Positions 44,213 through 53,231 of a stretch of DNA of 64,000 nt are shown here, piece after piece. Positions within the stretch are counted from its first letter, which is position 1, and each line of letters opens with the position of its first letter. Location: positions 372,001-436,000 of the forward strand of contig NZ_FCNX02000001.1 in the NCBI RefSeq assembly GCF_001544835.2, in the 5' to 3' direction. This stretch comes from Caballeronia fortuita (GTDB lineage Bacteria; Pseudomonadota; Gammaproteobacteria; Burkholderiales; Burkholderiaceae). Below the pieces are notes generated by a model. The model was not told the origin of the DNA. It saw nothing but the letters and a program-made list of their open reading frames with translations, and searched no databases. Made by a program: the position numbers and the translations under genes.

Positions 44213-44590
44213 TCAGACGAACGCGTGACGCTTGCCGAGGGCCGCGAGCAATTCCGGCCATTCGTCGATATCGGCGTAATCGTGAACTTCTTCCAGTTCG
44301 ATCAGTAGATCGATGACGTTCGGATCGTACGCATTCACGTTCGATGCGTAGAGCGCGCGCAGCAGCTTGCCGTCACGCGCATGCCGATAGTACGAAATGC
44401 CGACGCCTTCCAGCTCCGGCTCGTAAAGATCGTCGCGCACGAGCGAGCCGATCGCACACTTGCGGCCCTCCGGACTGCGCAGCCGGCACGACCCGTTGTC
44501 GTCTTCCGATACCGCGCGCTGCGTCAGCAAGTGCTCACTGACGCGCTCGTAAATGTCCTTCGGGCTCAACATCGTAATGGGGCTCAACAT
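44213..44590 (-). CDS. Conserved hypothetical protein, copy 2 of a tandem pair
   Basis: A 125-residue soluble protein of unknown function, paralogous to the gene just upstream. Shared layout: an N-terminal helix (PKDIYERVSEHLLTQ), a CxYR/LRSPxGxKCAxGxL-like block (CRLRSPEGRKCAIGSLV), a DLYEPELEG-like segment and a C-terminal (YDPNVIDLLIELEEVHD...W) block. I recall this layout from short uncharacterised proteins of bacteria and phages. ATG 44590 follows AGGTG; a second ATG at 44569-44572 is possible. Confidence 0.7.
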   Translation of the reverse strand: MLSPITMLSPKDIYERVSEHLLTQRAVSEDDNGSCRLRSPEGRKCAIGSLVRDDLYEPELEGVGISYYRHARDGKLLRALYASNVNAYDPNVIDLLIELEEVHDYADIDEWPELLAALGKRHAFV

Positions 44591-44605
44591 CACAACACCT
44601 GCAAT

Positions 44606-45031
44606 TCACGCGGCCGTTTTAAGAAGTTCGGCGGACAGCCCGAACTGACGCGCGATCGATGCCAGCCGTTCGCGCCATTCCCATCTGCCGAAGACGTCGT
44701 GGACGTTCTGCAGACACGAAAGCAACTCGACAGTGTTGGGATCGAACACATTGATGCGTGCACGCAGAAGGGCGCGCTTGAGCGCCGCGACGCCGGCATC
44801 CATGTACGCGGGCACGTGCTCGGGCGGCTTCGCAATGAAGCGGATCGGCACGCCTTCCATCGCGGACACATAGTCGCGCGGCTTGATGAAGCGTCCGACA
44901 GGACAGCCGCCGCAGTACCCCCGATAGGCGCCGCCGCCGTGCGGCAACAAAGCCGCTTGCCCCTGTCCGAAAAGATGCTGGACCGCGCTGTTGAAAATCT
45001 CCTGATGAGTCAGGAAGTTCAGGCTTTTCAT
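44606..45031 (-). CDS. Conserved hypothetical protein, copy 1 of a tandem pair
   Basis: A 141-residue soluble protein of unknown function. Like its downstream paralogue it has HQEIFNSAVQHLFGQG at the start, a cysteine block YCGGCPVGRFIKPRDY, and VFDPNTVELLSCLQNVHD with a following W-E-W at the end. ATG 45031 is preceded by GGGGAG. It is 15 bases ahead of the second copy, so the pair is co-transcribed. The extra cysteines (YCGGC) could bind metal; no activity is known to me. Confidence 0.7.
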   Translation of the reverse strand: MKSLNFLTHQEIFNSAVQHLFGQGQAALLPHGGGAYRGYCGGCPVGRFIKPRDYVSAMEGVPIRFIAKPPEHVPAYMDAGVAALKRALLRARINVFDPNTVELLSCLQNVHDVFGRWEWRERLASIARQFGLSAELLKTAA

Positions 45032-45459
45032 GATCTTCTCCCCTGCGCCCCTGCGCAGCGGCCATACGTTCAAGTATTCGAGAACCTCACCTGCCTACCG
45101 GCGGCCGCGTCGTCGTGAAAATGCTCAACACGAATGACGCTTGCCGCCTGCACCCTGCATCTCGCACGGCGGTCTTCCCGGTCTGGGGCGTAGTGCCGCG
45201 CACTCAGTGAACGGTCCGTACACCGCTGTTATAGCGGTTCAGCCCGGTAAAAAGGTGCGCCACCGCACGCGAGGACGCCATTTTTACACGGCGCGTACGT
45301 TCGTGCAGTGCGGAAAACCCGGCACAAAGCCTTGCAGTTCGGGGAATTGCGCGTGCTTCACTGCAAAAAAATTGCCTTCTATAAGGATTTACCCGTATGC
45401 GCGCATTTTGCGCTCACGGATGTTGTCGAAAAGCAAAAAATCTCCGCATAGGAATACGC
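45032..45459. other. 428-base intergenic region, no recognised feature
   Basis: Upstream of the tandem hypothetical genes and after the tag stop, all on the minus strand. I saw no convincing gene, hairpin or operator. An AT-richer stretch at 45350-45400 could carry the promoter of the pair. Confidence 0.4.
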
Positions 45460-46065
45460 TCAATCTGCCGACCCGGTCGCAACCTTTCGCCGTGTTTTAG
45501 GCTTTCTGCGCGACAGGCAATCGGCGGCGTGATCGTTGACCATGCCGGTCGCCTGCATGAAGGCATAGCAAATGGTCGTGCCGACGAATTTGCAGCCGTA
45601 CTTCTTGAGTGCCTTGCTCAATGCATCGGATTCGGGTGTCGAGGCGGGCGGGGGATGCTCTGCGTCGCGCGGCGTGTCGATGCTCTTACCGCCGACGAAC
45701 GACCACACGAAGTCCGCGAACGAGCCGTGTTCCTCCTGGATCTGCTTGACGGCGCGCGCGTTGAGCACCGCGGACGCGATCTTCGCCCGGTTACGCACGA
45801 TGCGCGCGTCCAGCACGATCCGCTCGATGTCCTTCTCGGTGAAGCGCGCCACCTTGTCGATGTCGAAGCCCGCGAAAAGCACGCGATAGCCTTCGCGCTT
45901 GTTGAGAATCGTCGACCAGGACAGGCCCGCCTGCGCGCCTTCGAGCACCAGCATCTCGAACAGATGCTGATCGTCGTGCGACGGGACGCCCCATTCTTCG
46001 TCGTGGTACTGGATCATTGCATCGGTCGTGGCCCAGGCGCAGCGGGTGTGATCGGTGTCTGCCAT
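45460..46065 (-). CDS. tag: DNA-3-methyladenine glycosylase I
   Basis: A 201-residue base-excision repair enzyme removing 3-methyladenine from DNA. Family features are RCAWA at the N-terminus (zinc Cys), YHDEEWGVP, FEMLVLEGAQAGLSW (catalytic Glu region), SFVGG and the C-terminal KYGCKFVGTTICYAFMQA with the zinc ligands near GMVNDH. Monocistronic; divergent from the sugar kinase gene. Confidence 0.95.
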   Translation of the reverse strand: MADTDHTRCAWATTDAMIQYHDEEWGVPSHDDQHLFEMLVLEGAQAGLSWSTILNKREGYRVLFAGFDIDKVARFTEKDIERIVLDARIVRNRAKIASAVLNARAVKQIQEEHGSFADFVWSFVGGKSIDTPRDAEHPPPASTPESDALSKALKKYGCKFVGTTICYAFMQATGMVNDHAADCLSRRKPKTRRKVATGSAD

Positions 46066-46177
46066 TGCGAGTCCTCATCATTTTCGAATCGCGTCAGCAT
46101 AGCGGAACGGCGGCGCCGCGCCATCTATGCCATCCGGCTAATTGGCGCGCGTCGCGGCCACCGGTAAGCTTGCGCAC

Positions 46178-47089
46178 ATGACTACTTTTTCGACTTCGGC
46201 ATCTGATGGCTTCCTGCTCGGCATCGACGGCGGCGGAAGCGGCACGCGCGTCATTCTCGCCGACGTGCGCGGCAACGAACTGGCGCGCGCGAGCGGCGGA
46301 CCTTCGGGCCTCGGGCTCGGCGTCGAGCGCGCGTGGCAATCGATCGGCGATGCGTGCCGGCGCGCGTTCGACGCCGCCGCGCGGCCCTTCGACTGGCGCG
46401 ATTGCGCGCTCGGCTGCGGACTCGCGGGCGTGAACAACGCGGACTGGCTAGCGGCGTTTCTCGGCGCGGCGCCGGACGTGCGCGCGCTGAGCGTCGAAAG
46501 CGACGCCTATACGACGGTGCTCGGCGCGCACGGCGGCGAATCCGGCGTGATCGTCGCGCTCGGCACGGGCAGCATCGCGGCGTCGCTGGATGATGCGGGT
46601 GCATGCCATATCGCGGGCGGCTACGGTTTCCCTAGCGGCGATGAAGCCAGCGGCGCGTGGCTCGGTTTGCGCGCCGTGGTTCATCTTCAGCGCGTGCTCG
46701 ACGGCCGCGCACCGGAAGACGCGTGGTCGCGAGCCTTGCTCGCCAAAACCGGCGCGAAGGATCGCGACAGTCTCGTCGTCTGGCTTTGCGCCGCGAATCA
46801 GACCGCATACGCGACGCTCGCGCCGACAGTGTTCGAGTTTCACGATCATCCGGTCGCAGCGCGGCTGCTCAAGCGCGCGGCTCTCGAGATAGAGCGTCTG
46901 GTTGGGGCGCTCGATCCCGCGAGCGCGCTGCCCGTCGCGTTGTGCGGCGGACTCGCCGCGCCTTACGAGCCGTTCGTGCCGGAGGCGCTGCGCGGACGCG
47001 TGCGCGCGCCACTGGCCGATTCGGCGGCGGGCGCGCTCGAACTGGCGCGCCGCGCGGCATTCCCGGTTGCCGGCAATCCGGCGCGATAA
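46178..47089 (+). CDS. BadF/BadG/BcrA-type ATPase, N-acetylglucosamine kinase-like
   Basis: A 303-residue ASKHA-fold kinase. The phosphate-1 loop is LGIDGGGSGTRVIL; GLAGVNN, the phosphate-2 loop VALGTGSIAA, the glycine-rich GGYGFPSGDEASGAWLG and CGGLAAPY (adenosine motif) follow. The pattern is that of bacterial GlcNAc/glucosamine kinases. ATG 46178 starts the fold. It lies 33 bases upstream of the HAD phosphatase gene on the same strand. GlcNAc is the likely substrate, by family analogy. Confidence 0.83.
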   Translation: MTTFSTSASDGFLLGIDGGGSGTRVILADVRGNELARASGGPSGLGLGVERAWQSIGDACRRAFDAAARPFDWRDCALGCGLAGVNNADWLAAFLGAAPDVRALSVESDAYTTVLGAHGGESGVIVALGTGSIAASLDDAGACHIAGGYGFPSGDEASGAWLGLRAVVHLQRVLDGRAPEDAWSRALLAKTGAKDRDSLVVWLCAANQTAYATLAPTVFEFHDHPVAARLLKRAALEIERLVGALDPASALPVALCGGLAAPYEPFVPEALRGRVRAPLADSAAGALELARRAAFPVAGNPAR

Positions 47090-47122
47090 AATAGCGCCCT
47101 TCGCGGCACCACAAAGGCAGTC

Positions 47123-47959
47123 ATGTACTCGGTCATCGCTACTGATCTCGACGGTACGCTTCTGAACAGCGACCACCAGCTCGATCCCTTCACCGCCGAA
47201 ACCGTGCGCACGCTGGCGGCGCGCGGCGTACCCATCATCATCGCGACGGGGCGGCATTATCGCGACGTCGCCGGTATCCGCAATGTGCTCGGCGTGGACG
47301 CCTACCTCATCACGTCCAATGGCGCGCGCGTGCATGCACCCGGCGATCAGCGCATCTACTCGCGCGATCTCGATCCCGCCGCCGTGCGCCGTCTCGTGCA
47401 GCCGGACCTCGCCGGCAGCGAACGCGTCATCGTCAATCTGTTCGCGGACGACGCGTGGCTCATTGACCGTCATGCGCCCGAACTGCTGGTCTTTCACCAG
47501 GATTCGGGCTTCAAGTATGAGGTGATGGATCTGCGCGAGCATGACGGCGAGAACATCGCGAAAGTGCTTTATATCGGCGATCCGGAGGATCTGAAGCAAA
47601 CCGCCGCGAATCTGGAACGCGAGTTCGGCGATTCGCTGTACGTCACGTATTCCCTGCCGGATTGCCTGGAAGTGATGACGTCGGACGTATCGAAGGGGCG
47701 CGCGCTGCGTTTCGTGCTGGAGCGGCTGGATATCGATACCGCGCAGTGCGTCGCGTTCGGCGACAACATGAACGATATCGATCTGCTCGAAACCGCCGGG
47801 CATCCGTTCATGATGAACAACGCGAATCCCGATCTCATCAAGCGTCTGCCGAACGTGCCGCGCATCGGATACAACTTCGAGGCGGGCGTCGCGCATCAAC
47901 TGCGCAAGCTGTTCGGCATTCGCGACGAACTGGCGTCGCCGGGACAGACGCCCGACTGA
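47123..47959 (+). CDS. Cof-type HAD-superfamily sugar phosphatase
   Basis: A 278-residue HAD phosphatase of the Cof/YidA type with a C2B cap. Motif I is DLDGTLLNSD (nucleophile Asp), motif II IATGR, motif III the lysine in SKGRALRFVL, and motif IV FGDNMNDIDLL. Such enzymes dephosphorylate sugar phosphates or pyridoxal phosphate. It probably shares a transcript with the kinase gene. A strong hairpin follows. Confidence 0.9.
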   Translation: MYSVIATDLDGTLLNSDHQLDPFTAETVRTLAARGVPIIIATGRHYRDVAGIRNVLGVDAYLITSNGARVHAPGDQRIYSRDLDPAAVRRLVQPDLAGSERVIVNLFADDAWLIDRHAPELLVFHQDSGFKYEVMDLREHDGENIAKVLYIGDPEDLKQTAANLEREFGDSLYVTYSLPDCLEVMTSDVSKGRALRFVLERLDIDTAQCVAFGDNMNDIDLLETAGHPFMMNNANPDLIKRLPNVPRIGYNFEAGVAHQLRKLFGIRDELASPGQTPD

Positions 47960-47970
47960 GCCGCGTCATG

Positions 47971-48003
47971 ACGGGCCGCCGGTGTGCGCCGGCGGCCCGT
48001 GTT
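47971..48003 (+). terminator. Terminator after the HAD phosphatase gene
   Basis: ACGGGCCGCCGG (47971-47982) pairs with CCGGCGGCCCGT (47989-48000), followed by the short T-rich GTTCTT. Confidence 0.7.
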
Positions 48004-48004
48004 C

Positions 48005-48286
48005 TTATCCACGATGGCCCCAATTGTTGCCATAGCCGCCGTGGTTCCAGCCCGCGCGGTTATAGCGTCCGTAATCGCGGTTGTCATGCCAGCGGGGCGC
48101 TTCATGGCGATAGTACGGCGCGCGGTACGCGGGCACCGCCGGGCGCACATACACCGGAGCCGGCGCCACGTAGGCCGGCGCGCCGAGCGAGACGCCGATG
48201 TGCAGATCGTTGTGAGCCTGAGCCGCTCCGACTGCACCGATAGCAAGGCCGGTCGCGACGAGCAAGTGGGTGACGATGCGCTTCAT
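48005..48286 (-). CDS. Small exported Tyr/Pro/Arg-rich protein
   Basis: A 93-residue protein with a signal peptide (TMKRIVTHLLVATGLAIGAV region; cleavage after AQA). The mature part is low-complexity: repeated AP-x-YV, then RW, YGRYNR and NHGGYGNNWGHRG. Small exported proteins of this composition are common in Burkholderia and may bind envelope polymers, but no function is established. AAAGGAGAAG precedes ATG 48286. Confidence 0.65.
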   Translation of the reverse strand: MKRIVTHLLVATGLAIGAVGAAQAHNDLHIGVSLGAPAYVAPAPVYVRPAVPAYRAPYYRHEAPRWHDNRDYGRYNRAGWNHGGYGNNWGHRG

Positions 48287-48572
48287 TGTGCTTCTCCTTT
48301 GAGGCGACGTGTGTCGCATGAGTCCAATTTAAGCGTCCGCCGTCTTACATGCTTCGAGGACTTGTTACGGTGTGCAAGGACGGCGTAAGGGATGAAGCGC
48401 GCGATCAGGAAATCGTTGACTAGCCGAGAGCCTTGTCTGGCGCGCCTTTCACGCGGGGTTCGATTTCATTTCGATCGAATTGACCGACATTCATAAGCAG
48501 GCTGCGTAATTCGGCATTACATTTGTCGCGCTCGTTTAATCTTTCGCGTGCGCTTCGGGCCGCAAAAACGAC
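48287..48572. other. Intergenic region, no recognised feature
   Basis: Upstream of the small exported protein gene and downstream of the aqpZ terminator. The gap between the two genes is 339 bases; apart from the aqpZ terminator I saw nothing firm. An AT-richer stretch at 48460-48540 may hold the promoter. Confidence 0.35.
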
Positions 48573-48595
48573 AACGGGCGCATGTCGCGCCCGTT
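48573..48595 (-). terminator. Rho-independent terminator of aqpZ
   Basis: On the minus strand AACGGGCGC-GACAT-GCGCCCGTT is followed by GTCGTTTTTG; it lies 31 bases past the aqpZ stop. Confidence 0.8.
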
Positions 48596-48625
48596 TTGCT
48601 TACCGCCGATATGTGCCGCTAAGGC

Positions 48626-49324
48626 TTACTTCTGACGCGTCAACGTCGGATAAAGCACGCCCGCGATAATCGCACCGACGATCGGCGCGATCCAGAAGAG
48701 CCACAACTGATCGAGCGCCCAGCCGCCGACGAAGAACGCCTGGCTCGACGAGCGCGCCGGATTCACCGACGTATTCGTGACCGGAATCGAGATCAGGTGG
48801 ATGAGCGTCAGGCACAGACCGATGGCGAGCGGCGCGAAGCCTTTCGGCGCGCGGTCGTCCGTGGCGCCGAGGATCACGAAAAGGAAGAAGAACGTCATCG
48901 CGACTTCGCAGACGAGCGCTGCCGTCATCGAGAAATGGCCCGGCGAGTGCTCGCCGAAGCCGTTCGCGGCGAACGCGCTCGAAGCGAAATCGAAGCTCGG
49001 ATTGCCCGTCGCGATGAGATAGATGACCCATGCGCCGAGCGTCGCGCCGATCACCTGTGCGGCGATGTACGGCACGAGGTCGCGTACCGGGAAGCGGCCC
49101 GCCGTCGCGAGACCGATGCTCACCGCCGGATTCAGGTGGCAGCCGGAAACGTGACCGATGGCGTAGGCCATCGTCAGCACGGTGAGACCGAATGCCAGCG
49201 AAACGCCGGCGAATCCGATGCCGAGTTGAGGAAAGGCCGCGGCGAGCACGGCGCTTCCGCAACCGCCCAGCACGAGCCAAAAAGTACCGAAAAGTTCAGC
49301 GCCGAGACGCTTCGACAAATGCAT
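48626..49324 (-). CDS. aqpZ: Aquaporin Z
   Basis: A 232-residue MIP-family water channel with six transmembrane helices and both half-helix motifs: HLNPAVSIG and [10 protein letters not shown]. The His in [20 protein letters not shown] and the Arg after the second NPA fit the narrow aromatic/arginine filter of AqpZ rather than glycerol facilitators. The N-terminus [22 protein letters not shown] is typical. Own terminator; upstream gene on the same strand is separated by another terminator. Confidence 0.95.
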   Translation of the reverse strand: MHLSKRLGAELFGTFWLVLGGCGSAVLAAAFPQLGIGFAGVSLAFGLTVLTMAYAIGHVSGCHLNPAVSIGLATAGRFPVRDLVPYIAAQVIGATLGAWVIYLIATGNPSFDFASSAFAANGFGEHSPGHFSMTAALVCEVAMTFFFLFVILGATDDRAPKGFAPLAIGLCLTLIHLISIPVTNTSVNPARSSSQAFFVGGWALDQLWLFWIAPIVGAIIAGVLYPTLTRQK

Positions 49325-49535
49325 GATCCTGCCTTCGTGAAAAAGAAAAAGCCGTTGATTTCAAACAAGAACGCGTGTCGTGCTTGCGCAGCGGAGTGTA
49401 AGCGCGACGTCTTTCGCGGACTGTCAAAAATGGTTGATCGGCTCTTAATTCACGGGCATCGGATCGAATCTTCGGATTGTTCCTTATCGGGAAATGCAAC
49501 GACACGCGCAATTGAACACGCGCGCGTGGCGCGGA

Positions 49536-49567
49536 CAAAAAAATGCCGCCCGGCAGGCGGGCGGCAT
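49536..49567 (-). terminator. Rho-independent terminator of the glycosyltransferase gene
   Basis: On the minus strand ATGCCGCCCG-N5-CGGGCGGCAT is followed by seven T; it lies 30 bases past the stop. Confidence 0.9.
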
Positions 49568-49596
49568 CGGTGCAACTCGAGGTGAAAGAAGACTTA

Positions 49597-50661
49597 TCAG
49601 CCCACCGCAACCTGGCGCAGCATCGGGCGCTTGGCGGCCTGAAGCATCGCCGTATAGCTTTCGACGTAGTTCTGCGCCATCGTGTGCGCACTGAAGCGGC
49701 GCTCGAACTGCGCGCGAATTTCCGTGCGCGAGAGTTCGTCGAGACGTTGCAGCGCGCCGACCGCGCCTTGCACGTCCTCGCAGATGAAGCCCGTCACGCC
49801 GTGATCGATGACTTCCGGCACCGAACCGCGATTGAACGCGATCACCGGCGTGCCGCACGCCATCGCTTCGATCATCACGAGGCCAAAAGGCTCGTTCCAG
49901 TCGATCGGAAAGAGCAGCGCCTTCGCGCCCGACAGAAATTCCGGCTTCTGCGCTTCATTGATCTCGCCGATGAACTCCACATGCGCCTGCGACAGCAGCG
50001 GTTCGATCGTCGACTTGAAATATTCCTGATCGACCTTGTCGACCTTGGCGGCGATCTTCAGCGGCAAACCGCTCTGCGCCGCGATCTTGATCGCGAGGTC
50101 GGCACGCTTTTCCGGGCAGATGCGGCCGAGGAACGCCAGATATTCAGGCTTCTTCGCCGGCTGCGGCGTTAGCAAGTCATTCGGCAGGCCGTGATAAACG
50201 GTGTTCAGCCAGTTCGCTTGCGGCAGCGGACCGCGCTGATTGTCCGAGATCGAAATGACGTTCGCCTTCGTGAACGTGTTAAAGATCGGTTGCAGTTCCG
50301 GCAGGTCCAGACGGCCGTGCAGCGTCGTCACGAACGGCGTGTCCATCTGCGTGAACAGCGGGAACGGCATGTAGTCGAGGTGAAAGTGCAGCACGTCGAA
50401 CTCGTGCGCGCGCTGGCGGACGGTTTCGAGCAGCAGCATGTGCGGCGCGAGGGCGTCGCGCACGGTCGGGTCGAGACGCAGCGCGCGCGGCCACACCGGC
50501 TCGAGCGTCGCCTTGGTTTGCGAATCGCCGCTTGCGAACAAGGTTACATCGTGGCCGAGCTCGACGAGCGCATCGGTCAGATATGACACGACGCGTTCAG
50601 TGCCGCCGTAAAACTTCGGAGGGACTGCTTCGTGCAACGGTGCAATTTGTGCGATTCGCAT
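49597..50661 (-). CDS. Glycosyltransferase family 4 (GT-B)
   Basis: A 354-residue GT-B enzyme using a nucleotide sugar. The N-terminal acceptor domain has KFYGGTERVVSYLTDALVELGH. The C-terminal donor domain has FLGRICPEKRADLAI and the EPFGLVMIEAMACGTPVIAF stretch with the ExxxxxxxE pair that binds the sugar diphosphate. ATG 50661 starts the fold (MRIAQIAPLHE). Cytoplasmic; no polysaccharide cluster adjoins, so the product is unknown. Confidence 0.87.
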   Translation of the reverse strand: MRIAQIAPLHEAVPPKFYGGTERVVSYLTDALVELGHDVTLFASGDSQTKATLEPVWPRALRLDPTVRDALAPHMLLLETVRQRAHEFDVLHFHLDYMPFPLFTQMDTPFVTTLHGRLDLPELQPIFNTFTKANVISISDNQRGPLPQANWLNTVYHGLPNDLLTPQPAKKPEYLAFLGRICPEKRADLAIKIAAQSGLPLKIAAKVDKVDQEYFKSTIEPLLSQAHVEFIGEINEAQKPEFLSGAKALLFPIDWNEPFGLVMIEAMACGTPVIAFNRGSVPEVIDHGVTGFICEDVQGAVGALQRLDELSRTEIRAQFERRFSAHTMAQNYVESYTAMLQAAKRPMLRQVAVG

Positions 50662-51300
50662 AACGTGACTCTCCATGTAGGTGAGGCATTGCAGTCACGC
50701 TCCGGTCGAGCGCTCAACACATGCCATTCGGGCGGGCCGCGTGTGATGTGACGCCGCCCGAGATCGCCCGGACATGAAGAAAACATCGCGACCGGGTTAT
50801 CCCTTACTGCTCATTATCGGGATCGAGGGCGGCATTACACGTCATTTTTCAATCGCTTATCGTTGTTACAGCGCGAAACATGTGCTGTTACGAAGTCAGA
50901 AATTGCACCGATGTAGACGAGAAGGACGCATCTGACGCGTGAAACACGCCGCGAGGCCATTTAGCAAGTGGCGGTCCCGCGCCGCGGGGAGGGCTGCGGA
51001 ATGAAAGCGGCATGTTTCACGCGCTTCGACCATAAAGTCAGACGAATAGGTGCCGATAATTCATATCTGCCGATCGGCAATGGAAACGGTCGCGCTGTAA
51101 GAATTTTTCCGACACGAATCTTCGCGAAACTCCGTCGCTGCGTCGGATGTTTTATCCGACAGGCGCGGGCGCGGGCATCGGCGACAATCGAATCGAATAC
51201 AAGACAACGCGGGCGGGCCGCGTTCGCATGTCCATTGCGAGCGCGAGCAAACGATCAACCCGCCGGGCCTGACCAGCCACGCATCGATTCGGGGTAGAGA
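50662..51300. promoter_or_regulatory. 639-base upstream region of flhDC
   Basis: No gene is seen. Long non-coding leaders upstream of flhDC are usual because many regulators act there. An imperfect inverted repeat (GTTACAGCGC-N7-GTGCTGTTAC, 8 of 10 bases pairing) lies at 50865-50891. AT-rich stretches at 50795-50870 and 51040-51070 may hold promoters. Confidence 0.5.
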
Positions 51301-51624
51301 ATGACGACCAGCCATACGAGTACGCTCGCGGAAATCCACGAGGTGAATCTGTCGTACTTGCTCCTCGCAAAGCGGCTTCTTCAGGAAGACCGCGTTTCGG
51401 CGATGTACCGCCTCGGCCTGTCCGAGCAGGTCGCGCAGGTGCTGACTTCGCTGTCGCTCGCGCAGGCCGTGAAAGTGGCGTCGTCGAGCCATGTGCTGTG
51501 CCGCTTTCGTTTCGACGACCACGCGATCCTCGCCTCGCTCGCCGACAAGGACAAGAACGCGGCGATCGCGCACGCTCACGCGTCGATTCTTCTCGCCGAC
51601 AGTCCCGTCGAGCAGATCGGCTGA
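51301..51624 (+). CDS. flhD: Flagellar transcriptional activator FlhD
   Basis: A 107-residue all-helical regulator forming the FlhD4C2 complex with FlhC that switches on class II flagellar genes. Recognised by EIHEVNLSYLLLAKRLLQED and the LGLSEQVAQVLTSLSLAQAVKVA helix-turn-helix region. A GGGGTAGAG precedes the start. flhC follows after 12 bases. Confidence 0.95.
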   Translation: MTTSHTSTLAEIHEVNLSYLLLAKRLLQEDRVSAMYRLGLSEQVAQVLTSLSLAQAVKVASSSHVLCRFRFDDHAILASLADKDKNAAIAHAHASILLADSPVEQIG

Positions 51625-51636
51625 GCGCGAACGCCG

Positions 51637-52203
51637 ATGGCGACGAAAAGCGTGCTCGCGGAAGTCCGCGAAATAACTCTGGCGATCGAACTCGTCGAGC
51701 TGGGCGCGCGGCTGCAATTGCTCGAAGCCGAAACGAGCCTGTCGCGCGACCGTCTCATCAAGCTCTACAAGGAGCTGAAGGGCGTTTCGCCGCCCAAGGG
51801 CATGTTGCCGTTCTCGACCGACTGGTTCATGACGTGGCAGCCGAACATCCATTCGTCGCTGTTTCACGGCATCTATCGCTTCATGGCCGACAACGACAAG
51901 AACCAGCCGACGATCCAGGCGATCGTCAAAAGCTACCGCCTCTATCTGGAACACGCGGCGCTCTACGGCGACGAGCCGGTGCTGTCGCTCACGCGCGCGT
52001 GGACACTCGTGCGCTACTTCGAGTCCGGCATGCTGCAAACGAACGCGTGCACGCGTTGCGGCGGACGTTTCGTCGCGCACGCCTACGAACTGCGCGCGGG
52101 TTACGTGTGCGGCCTGTGTCAGCCGCCGTCGCGCGCGGGCAAGACGCGCAAGGCCGCGTTGCCGCACGGTGCGGGCGAACGCGCGCCACGCATCGCGGCC
52201 TGA
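51637..52203 (+). CDS. flhC: Flagellar transcriptional activator FlhC
   Basis: A 188-residue DNA-binding partner of FlhD. The C-terminal zinc site is intact: Cys138 and Cys141 in CTRCGG, Cys158 and Cys161 in CGLC, matching the E. coli Cys4 cluster. Other family stretches are KLYKELKGVSPPKGMLPFS and SYRLYLEHA. It is co-transcribed with flhD and lies 130 bases before motA. Confidence 0.95.
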   Translation: MATKSVLAEVREITLAIELVELGARLQLLEAETSLSRDRLIKLYKELKGVSPPKGMLPFSTDWFMTWQPNIHSSLFHGIYRFMADNDKNQPTIQAIVKSYRLYLEHAALYGDEPVLSLTRAWTLVRYFESGMLQTNACTRCGGRFVAHAYELRAGYVCGLCQPPSRAGKTRKAALPHGAGERAPRIAA

Positions 52204-52333
52204 CGCCGCAGCCCTTTTGCGGCGCGGGTTTTACCGTTTGCCGCCGCTCCGGACTTGCCCCCAAAGTTTTCCAGTCGAGTGCCGTAAACCACTTAACGGC
52301 GGTCTTACCGCATCGAAACGTGAGGACTCGACT

Positions 52334-53194
52334 GTGCTGATTTTCATTGGATCGCTCGTGACATTGCTGTCCGTTTTCGGCGGCTATGCCATCGAAGGCG
52401 GCCACCTTGGCGCGCTCATGCAGCCGGTCGAAATTCTGATGATCGCGGGTGCGGGCATCGGCGCGTTCATCCTCGGCAACAACGTCAAGACCATCAAGGC
52501 GACGATTCAGGTTTTGCCGACGCTCTTCAAGGGCGCGAAGTACGACAAGAGCATGTATATGGAGCTGATGGGTCTGCTCTACGTGCTGCTCGCCAAGGCG
52601 CGCAAGGAAGGCACGCTCGCGCTCGAAGCGGATATCGAAGATCCGTCGAAGAGCCCGGTCTTCAGCCAGTACCCGAAGATTCTCGCGGACCATCACATCG
52701 TCGAATTCCTGACGGATTATCTGCGTCTCATGGTGAGCGGCAACATGAACGCGTTCGAAATCGAAAGCCTCATGGACGAGGAGATCGAGACGCATCACGT
52801 CGAAGGCGAAGCGCCCGCGCACGCGCTCACCAAGGTCGGCGACGCGATGCCCGCGTTCGGCATCGTCGCGGCGGTGATGGGCGTCGTGCACACGATGGCC
52901 TCCGCCGATCAGCCGCCCGCGATTCTCGGCGAGATGATCGCGCAGGCGCTCGTCGGCACCTTCCTCGGCATTCTGCTTTCGTATGGCTTCATCGGCCCGC
53001 TCGCCAATGTGGCGGAGCAGCGCGTCGCGGAGCAGACCAAGATGTTCCAGTGCATCAAGGTGACGATTCTCGCGAGCCTGAACGGCTACGCGCCCGCGAT
53101 CGCGGTGGAGTTCGGCCGCAAGGTGCTGTTCTCGACGGAACGCCCGTCGTTCTCCGAACTGGAAGAACACGTGCGCCGGGTCAAGTCGAAGTGA
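52334..53194 (+). CDS. motA: Flagellar motor stator protein MotA, GTG start
   Basis: A 286-residue inner-membrane stator subunit that, with MotB, conducts protons and drives the flagellar rotor. Four membrane segments: two near residues 1-50, two near 170-225 (PAFGIVAAVMGVVHTM and LVGTFLGILLSYGFIGPLA with the conserved Pro). The charged cytoplasmic loop contains the rotor-contacting region. GTG 52334, preceded by GAGG, gives the usual MotA start (LIFIGSLVTLL); the frame upstream is not MotA-like. Confidence 0.96.
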   Translation: MLIFIGSLVTLLSVFGGYAIEGGHLGALMQPVEILMIAGAGIGAFILGNNVKTIKATIQVLPTLFKGAKYDKSMYMELMGLLYVLLAKARKEGTLALEADIEDPSKSPVFSQYPKILADHHIVEFLTDYLRLMVSGNMNAFEIESLMDEEIETHHVEGEAPAHALTKVGDAMPAFGIVAAVMGVVHTMASADQPPAILGEMIAQALVGTFLGILLSYGFIGPLANVAEQRVAEQTKMFQCIKVTILASLNGYAPAIAVEFGRKVLFSTERPSFSELEEHVRRVKSK

Positions 53195-53231
53195 CGCCTG
53201 ACCCAACCTTCGCATCAGCCGAGATACAGCG

